From Bifidobacterium breve (lineage in GTDB: Bacteria; Actinomycetota; Acidimicrobiia; Acidimicrobiales; Acidimicrobilacustridaceae), in the NCBI GenBank assembly GCA_945862505.1, contig CAMAYJ010000021.1, positions 1 through 36,919 on the forward strand: a stretch of 36,919 nt of DNA. The letters are read 5' to 3'. Every line of letters begins with the position of its first letter. Position 1 is the first letter of the stretch. This document shows positions 26,805-33,500 of this stretch, in pieces. Position numbers and translations under genes: made by a program. The notes beneath the pieces were generated by a model. The model made no database searches and was not told where the DNA came from. It saw only the letters and a list, made by a program, of their open reading frames with translations.

Positions 26805-26855
26805 TCTGACTACGGATCAGAAGGTTGGGGGTTCGAGTCCCTCCGAGCGCGCCAC
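26805..26855 (+). repeat. att site, copy 2 (3' tRNA-Arg fragment)
   Basis: 51 bp identical to 22819-22869, lacking the 5' half of the tRNA, so it is not a functional tRNA gene. It is the right end of the 4-kb segment and the left end of the following integrase-bearing element. No third copy is found to the end of the window. Confidence 0.9.
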
Positions 26856-26895
26856 CTGCTTTCGCTTGTACGTCCGGGTTTCTCCATGTGAGGTG

Positions 26896-26946
26896 TCAGT
26901 TCCTGAACACTCAGGAGTACTGATGCTCAGCCACCTGCTCAGCCAC
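26896..26946. promoter_or_regulatory. Dyad and phased direct repeats upstream of the integrase
   Basis: TCAGT-TCCTGA-acac-TCAGGA-gt-ACTGA (26896-26923) is an inverted repeat with a 2-nt bulge. It is followed by GCTCAGCCAC at 26925-26934 and 26937-26946, again with 12-bp phasing. Between att (26855) and the integrase start (27020), these are likely binding sites for integrase, excisionase or a repressor. Function inferred from position. Confidence 0.45.
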
Positions 26947-27019
26947 GGAACAGCAACTGCACCTTCACAGGCGTCAAACCTGTGCCTCGTCGAGACCCCG
27001 AAGGTTCGGTGAGTTGCAG

Positions 27020-28330
27020 ATGGCGAAGGCATCAAATGGGGCGGGTTCAATCTTCCCGGTCAAGAATCGGGATGGGAAAGTCACCGGTTATCGGGTTGAA
27101 ATGAGCCTTGGGTTCAAACCGAACGGGAAGCGGGCGCGTACTCGCCGGGTCGTCAAGACCCTGCGAGAGGCTCGGGATCTGCGAACACGGCTGGCGTCGG
27201 ATCTTCTCGATGGCCGCCTCTCAACTGTTCAGGCGGACACGGTGGCGAGTTACGGACTCCGCTGGGTTCGGGAAGTCAAGGCCCTACAGGTTCGTCCCAC
27301 GACGGCTGCCGACTATGAAGATCGGCTTCGACGTTGGATCCTTCCGAGTTTGGGTCACATCCGGCTTATTGACCTTCGTCCGCAGCAGATCGAGGCTTGG
27401 ATGGCGGAACTGCGGCAACGTGGCCTGAGTGCTGCAACAGTCAACGGCTCGCGACAGATTCTCAATGCGCTGTGCAAGCACGCTGCTCGAACTGGGGTCC
27501 TTTCCTCCAATCCGGTGCTGGCGACCGATCCCGTGAAGCGGCAATCCACGGACCCGACGCAGGTTCGGCAGCATTGGGGGCTAGATGAGATGTGGAAGGT
27601 TCTCGAAGCGGCAAGGAACGATGAACTCGACACGTTTCTTCACCTGCTGATTCACACAGGAATGCGACCCGGAGAGGCTCTCGGGTTGCGGTGGCAGGAC
27701 ATCGACCTCGACGGGAGATTGGTCCACATTTCAGGGACCCTCAAAGAGAGTCGGACCCTCAACTCAGATGGCAGTGGAGTGGTTCGACTGCTTCGCAACA
27801 GCACCAAGACCGAAGCAAGCCATCGAACTCTCGCAATCTCCGAGGCTCTTGCCGAGTCACTGATCCGTCAACAGATGCGTCAATCGATTCAGCAAGCGGC
27901 TTCAGTCGAGCGCTGGACAAATTCGGGTTTCGTGGTCACCACCGTTGTGGGGACACCGTGTTCGTTGTCCAATGTTCGGAAGATGTTTCGAAAATTCGTA
28001 GCGGAGATTGATGTGCGCTACATCCGGCTTCATGACATTCGCCATAGCGTTGCAACGGCGTCACTGAACGAGGGCCGAATGCCGATCGAGCAGACAAGTC
28101 AGGCGCTTGGACACTCACGGATCGACACCACAAAGCGCATCTATGCAAAGAATGTGCCTCGCTACAACCTTGAATTCATCGAGGGCATGAGCCGAATTCT
28201 GCCTCCGTCTCCAAATCGTGACGCAGGTCAGCCTTCGAGAGACTGGGCTTCGACTGCAGTGAAGTCGGAACCCGCGCTTAAACAACCGGAGTCGTTCCCA
28301 TCGACCGATATACATACAACCAAACGGTGA
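27020..28330 (+). CDS. Tyrosine site-specific integrase
   Basis: Recombinase that integrates the element at tRNA-Arg. ATG 27020 with GGTGAG 6 nt upstream gives 436 residues; a TTG two codons earlier is also open. N-terminal arm-binding domain (about 1-60, GAGSIFPVKNRDGKVTGYRVE), core-binding SAM-like domain (about 70-160), then the catalytic domain with Arg216 (HTGMRPGEALGLRW), Lys263 (STKTEASHRTL), His338-x-x-Arg341 (LHDIRHSVAT), His365 (ALGHSRID) and the nucleophile Tyr375 (KRIYAK). All catalytic residues are intact. First gene after the second att copy and reading inward, the standard placement. Confidence 0.95.
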   Translation: MAKASNGAGSIFPVKNRDGKVTGYRVEMSLGFKPNGKRARTRRVVKTLREARDLRTRLASDLLDGRLSTVQADTVASYGLRWVREVKALQVRPTTAADYEDRLRRWILPSLGHIRLIDLRPQQIEAWMAELRQRGLSAATVNGSRQILNALCKHAARTGVLSSNPVLATDPVKRQSTDPTQVRQHWGLDEMWKVLEAARNDELDTFLHLLIHTGMRPGEALGLRWQDIDLDGRLVHISGTLKESRTLNSDGSGVVRLLRNSTKTEASHRTLAISEALAESLIRQQMRQSIQQAASVERWTNSGFVVTTVVGTPCSLSNVRKMFRKFVAEIDVRYIRLHDIRHSVATASLNEGRMPIEQTSQALGHSRIDTTKRIYAKNVPRYNLEFIEGMSRILPPSPNRDAGQPSRDWASTAVKSEPALKQPESFPSTDIHTTKR

Positions 28331-28385
28331 CGGAGACCCTAAACGTGGTCTGAGGTGACCTACTTCCACGTCATTCGGTTCCCGG

Positions 28386-28426
28386 CCTCCCCGCTTTGCA
28401 GCCTTACGGCTGCTGCAGCGGGAGGG
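28386..28426. terminator. Nested stem-loop between convergent integrase and repA-like genes
   Basis: CCCGCT-tt-GCAGCC-ttac-GGCTGC-tgc-AGCGGG (28389-28422) forms inner and outer 6-bp stems, extended by CCTC/GAGG with a bulge. There is no T-run, so it may be a bidirectional terminator or a structural element. A second hairpin ATCCCGG-gccatt-CCGGGAT follows at 28452-28471. Confidence 0.45.
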
Positions 28427-28451
28427 ATGGCGAATTTCTTGGATCCCGCAG

Positions 28452-28533
28452 ATCCCGGGCCATTCCGGGATGTAGAAACCCTTCTATTTCCAGCATTTTT
28501 GACGTGGCCGAAAGACATTCGGGGATATCCCGG
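28452..28533. repeat. Recurring ATCCCGG / CCGGGAT motif beside the repA-like gene
   Basis: ATCCCGG occurs at 28452-28458 and 28527-28533, its inverse CCGGGAT at 28465-28471, with a near copy ATCCCGC at 28443-28449 and CGGGGAT at 28520-28526. The cluster straddles the 3' end of the RepA-like gene. It could be iterons of a replication origin; this is speculative. Confidence 0.3.
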
Positions 28534-29578
28534 ACGCTGTGGGGGACCACCATCCCCATGTCGATCCCGCGTCGTTGGAGGGATCAGACCCTTCGTCGAA
28601 GGTTTCACTCTTACTCCGTGGGCTAATTGAAGGCTCTTCTTTCCGCATTTTTGTCACTATTTCACTGACTTTCTTGGCGCATCTTTCACCCAGCGCTCCG
28701 AGCGCAGCACGTGTTTCATCGTTGGTGAGGCCGCGTGGAGTACCTGTGGAGTCGAGCAGGTCAGCCAATTGTTGCGCGTGAAGTTCTGCGCTGAGACCCC
28801 GTGTGTTTTCAGTGACCTTGTGGTGCAATGTTGGGGTGGTCTCTCGTTTGAGGGCGAGGTGTTCGAATCCCCCGTGCATGCGGGCTGCGTCACGTCGAAG
28901 GAAGATCCGACCGGTTCGATCGGCTGTCATCCGGATCACTAAGTCAACGTCTCCAGATTTTGCACTTGCTCCGCGCGCGCCTTTGGAATGATCTTTCCCT
29001 ACGTGGTCGATACGCAGGACCGCGACTCGTGCTTGTTTCATTGGAAGTTCGAAGAGTCTGTAGAAGGCATTCCACGTGTCGTTGCTGTTTTCATCTCCGT
29101 TCACGACTCTCGAGACGGTGTCGATGATGACAAGTTTGATGTCATGTGCCTTGACGATTTGGGCGAGTTGCGCCCCTCCGGCTGCCGTATCGAACGGCTC
29201 CAAGATCGGGTACCACAGGTAGATCAAGTTTTCGAAATTGCCCGGCTTGTATCCGAACTCCAGAAGTCGAGATTTAACGTCTGTCTCAATGTTGTTTTCC
29301 ATATCGATATACAGCACCTTTGTCTTTCGAGTAGGGCGACCCAAGACCGGTTTACCGAGAGATACGGCTACAGCAATCTCAAGTGCGAGAAGCGACTTCC
29401 CGATCTTTGCTTCTCCTACGAGTGCTGTGAGCCGGTCCTCAGCGAGGATCCCTTCAACGATCCACTTCTCTCCGACAAAGGGTGTTGTCATCAAAAGGTC
29501 GAGGTCGACGTAACCGGGGAGTTCGGTAACGCAACCAGTGAATTTGGATGAATTTACGTGGGCATACATGTGAATCAA
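28484..29578 (-). CDS. RepA-like AAA ATPase (replicative helicase-like)
   Basis: 364 residues from TTG 29578 (AGGA 7 nt upstream, 4-bp TTGA overlap with the previous stop) or 361 from ATG 29569. RecA-fold ATPase: Walker A GEAKIGKS (55-62), KVLYIDMEN strand (about 87-95), Walker B VIIDTVSR (about 150-157), and RIDHVGKDHSKGARGASAKSGDVD (sensor region). This is the AAA_25/RepA type found in plasmids and integrative elements, where it unwinds DNA during element replication. The C-terminal 80 residues are polar with a Ser/Asp-rich tail. Cotranscribed after the HTH gene. Confidence 0.85.
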   Translation of the reverse strand: MIHMYAHVNSSKFTGCVTELPGYVDLDLLMTTPFVGEKWIVEGILAEDRLTALVGEAKIGKSLLALEIAVAVSLGKPVLGRPTRKTKVLYIDMENNIETDVKSRLLEFGYKPGNFENLIYLWYPILEPFDTAAGGAQLAQIVKAHDIKLVIIDTVSRVVNGDENSNDTWNAFYRLFELPMKQARVAVLRIDHVGKDHSKGARGASAKSGDVDLVIRMTADRTGRIFLRRDAARMHGGFEHLALKRETTPTLHHKVTENTRGLSAELHAQQLADLLDSTGTPRGLTNDETRAALGALGERCAKKVSEIVTKMRKEEPSISPRSKSETFDEGSDPSNDAGSTWGWWSPTASGISPNVFRPRQKCWK

Positions 29579-30093
29579 TTTTCCTTTCGGGGTTTCCGGT
29601 TGATTTCCGGGTCGATGAATCCAGCCTTTCGGGCTAGGGAGATGCGCCGTGCTGCTGTGGAGACAGCAATACCAAGTGATTCGGCGACGTAGCGCTGCAC
29701 TGGCTTCGCTAGGCGATACGCATCGCTGTAGAGCGACGCAACGAGAAGTAAATCCTCGCGGGTGAGGTCACGGGTGCTGTCAGGTCCTGACCATTGGTGG
29801 ATGAAGTCTTCGGGAGACAAATCTGTCTGTGACGACGAATCTCCGCTCAACTTCTCGGGGTGTTGAGTTGTGAACTCCGTTCTGGCATTTCGGATCAGTT
29901 CAGCAAGACCGAGGTTTCGAATGACCACTGGGGTAACGAAACCATCGGTTTCAGCCGACTCAATCGCGATTGCTCCTACTTCGAAGCGGCCGCGGACCAT
30001 CTTGAAATCGAGAAACACTCTGAGTCGGCCATGGTTTGGAGACTCAACATCGAGGACAACGTCAGCGTCACGAGGGGTTTGGTTGTATGACAT
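29575..30093 (-). CDS. Helix-turn-helix protein of an integrative element
   Basis: 172 residues. The N-terminal 75 residues are beta-rich (ADVVLDVESPNHGRLRVFLDF), the middle is polar, and the C-terminal 129-160 contain a helix-turn-helix (KPVQRYVAESLGIAVSTAAR, then RKAGFI) and a basic tail RKPRKEN. The C-terminal shape resembles small DNA-binding proteins that precede RepA genes in actinobacterial elements. Leaderless start: TATAGT lies 6 nt before the ATG. Probable element regulator or replication accessory protein; no named family recognised. Confidence 0.7.
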   Translation of the reverse strand: MSYNQTPRDADVVLDVESPNHGRLRVFLDFKMVRGRFEVGAIAIESAETDGFVTPVVIRNLGLAELIRNARTEFTTQHPEKLSGDSSSQTDLSPEDFIHQWSGPDSTRDLTREDLLLVASLYSDAYRLAKPVQRYVAESLGIAVSTAARRISLARKAGFIDPEINRKPRKEN

Positions 30094-30099
30094 GTACTA

Positions 30100-30105
30100 A
30101 CTATA
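30100..30105 (-). promoter_or_regulatory. -10 box of the leaderless HTH-repA operon promoter
   Basis: On the minus strand TATAGT is followed by TAGTAC and the ATG at 30093. TTGTGT about 18 nt further upstream could be a -35. This would drive the HTH and RepA-like genes. Confidence 0.5.
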
Positions 30106-30301
30106 TCACCAAAACAGCGAACCACACAAATTTGGGATTCTCTAAGTGCAACCGCTGATTGATCTGCTTCGCTGCGCAGTAGACCGAATCGGGCCTGATG
30201 GTCCCGGACCGGAGCCATTTCGAGATGGGCGGTCCCGTTAGATCTAACCAACTCGCCTCAACTTCGTCCCCAGAAGTTGCATGGGGTTGAGGTTCGGCCA
30301 T
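30101..30301 (-). CDS. Small ORF, possible HTH/regulatory protein
   Basis: 66 residues from ATG 30301. The middle (DLTGPPISKWLRSGTIRPDS, then VYCAAKQINQRLHL) could form a short helix-turn-helix, and the end is hydrophobic. No ribosome site, and its last codons overlap the promoter of the downstream HTH gene. A real regulator of this operon is possible, but a chance frame is about as likely. Confidence 0.35.
   Translation of the reverse strand: MAEPQPHATSGDEVEASWLDLTGPPISKWLRSGTIRPDSVYCAAKQINQRLHLENPKFVWFAVLVI
30237..30248. repeat. Palindrome GTTAGATCTAAC (copy 1)
   Basis: Perfect 12-bp palindrome. An 11-of-12 match, GTTAGATCTAAT, occurs exactly 200 bp downstream at 30437-30448. The two copies flank the start regions of the divergent small ORFs, so they are candidate operators. 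Confidence 0.4.
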
Positions 30302-30335
30302 GGGAAAATTGGCTCTGAAACTTTGAGGAGTCGAA

Positions 30336-30521
30336 ATGACGCGAGAAGAAGCAAACGAACGTGCCGCTCAATGGACGCGATCACGCGGCCGTGCGAACAC
30401 TTTTCAGAGTCCCCGTCAACGAGTCGGGCAGGATCGGTTAGATCTAATGGCAGAGAAAAGCCGTCGCCGAGGACCGTTGGTAGGCCGGTATGTCACCGCG
30501 CGCGTGCTGGAGCGTCGCTAG
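30336..30521 (+). CDS. Small basic protein, tail-to-tail with the restriction enzyme gene
   Basis: 61 residues, very basic (RSRGRANTFQSPRQRVGQDR, EKSRRRGPLVGRYVTARVLERR). ATG 30336 has a strong GAGGAG at 30325-30330, 5 nt before it. Its TAG stop overlaps the stop of the 1608-aa enzyme on the other strand in one CTAG. Composition suggests nucleic-acid binding. No family recognised. It is the only convincing plus-strand gene between the integrase and the window end. Confidence 0.55.
   Translation: MTREEANERAAQWTRSRGRANTFQSPRQRVGQDRLDLMAEKSRRRGPLVGRYVTARVLERR
30437..30448. repeat. Palindrome GTTAGATCTAAT (copy 2)
   Basis: Near-perfect copy of the 30237 palindrome, inside the 61-aa ORF, 200 bp away start to start. 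Confidence 0.35.
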
Positions 30522-33500
30522 AGATTCAAACTAGGCAAACTCGCAACAATCTCGTTTGTCCGCATCGAGACGGTGACGATCCGTCGCACAAGGTCGAAGA
30601 TGTAGGTCGGGTCGTCGTGTTCGATAGCCCAGTCATTGGGGTCATTGACGATCCCAGAGTCTTTGTCCGGCTTGACTTGATAGCGGTCAACGACCCAATC
30701 CAATGCTGACTTAGACCCAACCATGTAGCGATGAGCATCTGGAGGAATGCCAGTTATGGACACCTCAGAATTGAATTCAATTCGTGTTCGATCAGTGAGT
30801 TTTCCCTCGCGACCATAAGAGAGTTTCGTTACGGAGATTCTCGAGAGAGTTTCGGCACCAGACGTGAAATTCAGGGTTGGCCAAGGGTCGACACGTTCGT
30901 AGTTGAGGTGCAAATCGGCCAGTTCGCTTCCCGAGTGAACAAACTTCGCGAAATCATTGGAATTGGCCGGTAGCGGAATCCGTGGGGCGGTCTTCTTCAA
31001 GTCGGCGGAGAATCTCTCTCGATACGTCGGATGGTGCAGAACTCCGTAGACAAAATTGAAGATGTCCTCGTTCGAAATCTGCATCTCAAACCGATGGCGG
31101 AGCATTGAGAGGGTTCCGGCGGCGATTCCTGACATGCGCCCGCGGCTCGGCTCTTGGTCTTCAAAAAGCCCCGGACTTCGAACGGCGTCTGTCTTGGCTT
31201 CCTTCTCGTAGACCCAGAGTGGAAAACAGGTTGAACCACTAATTCCCCACAATCCAAGGTCGGGAACAGAATCGACCATGAAGACTCCAAATGGCGAAGG
31301 GGACCCTTTTGCTGGAATGCAGATCACACGATTCTCTGAATCTGCTTCCGGAAACAAGCGCTCAAGTTGGTAGCGCGTGTTGTTCAGATCAGGGTGGAAG
31401 TTTACGTGTTCCTTCACGAACGGACGGTATGTGGACTCTCGTATGAACTCATCGGGTCGCTCGTACTCGCGACGAGAGGCAATACGATCGAAGTCGGCGC
31501 GATCCCAACTGAAAAGAGTTGGATCCAGTGTCACGAACTTCCTAATTGAATCGACTCGCTGACCGCGTTTACTCGGTGGATTAGGGAATTCGCGGTAGTA
31601 CTCGCGAAGTTGGGAGTTGTAGAAAGAAACCATTTTCTTGGCATTTCGCTGGACGCGATCCAGCGAAAAGTTGTAATTCCATGCATCACGGTTCGTTTTC
31701 AGCCCGCTTGTCTGCATGATGAAAAGACCCGAGGAATCTGGAGTCTCGAGGAGCGGAAAGAACTCTTGAAATTCCTCTGACCGAAGGTTCACCCAGTCGC
31801 CGAAATCATTCGGGTCGAGAACTGTCCATGGGACTGCGTCGAGCACCTCATCGGTCGAGTACCCGCGCACCAAGGCAAGTTTTTGGTCGCGAGTCATGTA
31901 GTCATCAACTGAGGAAAAATGAATCTCACCCCCCATCGCCGGGACTGGCCCGGGTTCTTTCACAAGCACGGTGACCGCAATTCCAACGCGAACGTTGAAG
32001 ACATTTCCGCCCTCGCGACGAAGGGAGTCACCAGTCAATCTCGAATTTCCACGTAGGTCGAAGCAATACACGTGGTGAAACTCTGATGCGAGCGTCTTCC
32101 TGAAACCATCAAACGTGTTTGAGTCGATGAATCCGCCGTTTGTTACGAAGGCAACGATTCCACCCCCATCACAACTCAATACTCTGTTCGCGGACCAGCG
32201 GAACGCTCGAACATACGAGTCATAGAGACTGTTCTTCAGTTTCGCACTGGAACTTCTCGCATAAGTCTCCGCTATAGAACCGTCGAGTGTTGGGTAAGTT
32301 AGATTTTGATTGTTGTCATTTTGACTCGACTGGCCAACTGAATATGGCGGATTTCCAACGATGACGCGGATGCCGAGACCCTTCTGATGCGTGGCACGTT
32401 CGTTGTTGATCGGGAAGACGTCCATTGATCCGGTGCCGTCACCGGCCTCTCCGAGTTGGAATGTGTCGGTGAGGACAATGCCGTCGAATGACTCGTAGTC
32501 GGCTTTGCCTAGTTCGCTAACCACTACGTCATGGAATGTGGATTCGATGTTGATTGCGGCGATGTAATAGGCGAGCAGAAGGTATTCGTTGCTATGAAGT
32601 TCGCGCTTGTACTTTCTCGCTAAGTCTTCGGGTTTGATGATTCCGGATTGGAGGAGTCGGACGGTGAAGGTTCCGGTGCCGCAGAAGGGGTCGAGGATGT
32701 TCACGCCCTCGTCAGTCATTGACATCCCGTTGAAGTGTTTGCGCAGGGCGTGGTCGGCGGCGTGGAGGACGAAGTCGACAAGTTCGATTGGGGTGTAGAC
32801 GATGCCGAGTGATTCGGCGGCTTTGGGAAAGGCCTTGGAAAAGAAGCCTTCGTAAAGTTCGGTGATGATCTTCTGTTTGCCTGCGGCGTTGTCGATGCCT
32901 TCGACTCGCATGCGGACACTGTCATAGAAACCTTCGAGCGATTCGGTTTCCTTATCGAGGGAATGCTCGTCGAGTAGGTCGATCATTCCTTGCATTGCCT
33001 TCGAAACCGGGTTTGATTCGGTGAAAGCGAATTCGGTGAAGAGCGCTTCAAAGATCGGTTTGGTGATGAGATGCTGGGAAAGCATCGTGATCGCGTCATC
33101 ACGAGTGATGCTGTCGTTGATGGTCGCGTGAAGTCCGGCGACGAAATGATCGAATGCTTCACTGACACCCACGTTGGGGTCTTCAATGAGGGCGGTGATT
33201 CGTGTGTGATGGCGGGCGGCGATATCGGCGACGTCTTTGGCCCAGTCTTCCCAGTAGTGGCGTGTGCCGACTTTGAGAACCAACTTGGCGTAGATGCCTT
33301 CTCGGAGTTCGTCGATGGGAAATCCGAGTTCGAGTTGGCGCTGCTTTTCAGGATCGTTGGGGTCAGTTGGGTCGGTTGCGTCATCATCGATGTCGGTAAC
33401 CGAGATGATTTCAATGTTGTCAGGCGGTTCTTCGTTCAGGTCAAGACGATTGATCGTGATGTTCATGCGGTCATCGTGTGATCGCAACGCGTTAAGTACC

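Larger units (their letters stand above)
22870..26855. mobile_element. 4-kb integrated segment at tRNA-Arg, no integrase of its own
   Basis: DNA bounded by the two 51-bp att copies. It holds a 629-aa repeat protein, a 216-aa anchored protein, and a RAMA-domain gene in the opposite direction. No integrase lies within, while one lies 165 bp beyond the right copy. This looks like a cis-mobilisable element, or the remnant left when two elements integrated in tandem. Direct-repeat pairs TGGGGGGCAA stand inside both ends, as expected for recombinase arm sites. Confidence 0.75.

Noticed and set aside
26805-26855. Second tRNA-Arg gene
   Set aside because: Only the 3' 51 bp are present; there is no 5' acceptor strand or D-arm, so it is an attachment site rather than a tRNA.
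30281-30709. 142-codon plus-strand frame
   Set aside because: Overlaps the 61-aa ORF that has a strong ribosome site, and runs into the antisense of the restriction enzyme.
33071-33481. 136-codon plus-strand frame within the Type ISP gene
   Set aside because: Lies opposite the coupler region of an uninterrupted 1608-codon frame and shows no recognisable features.
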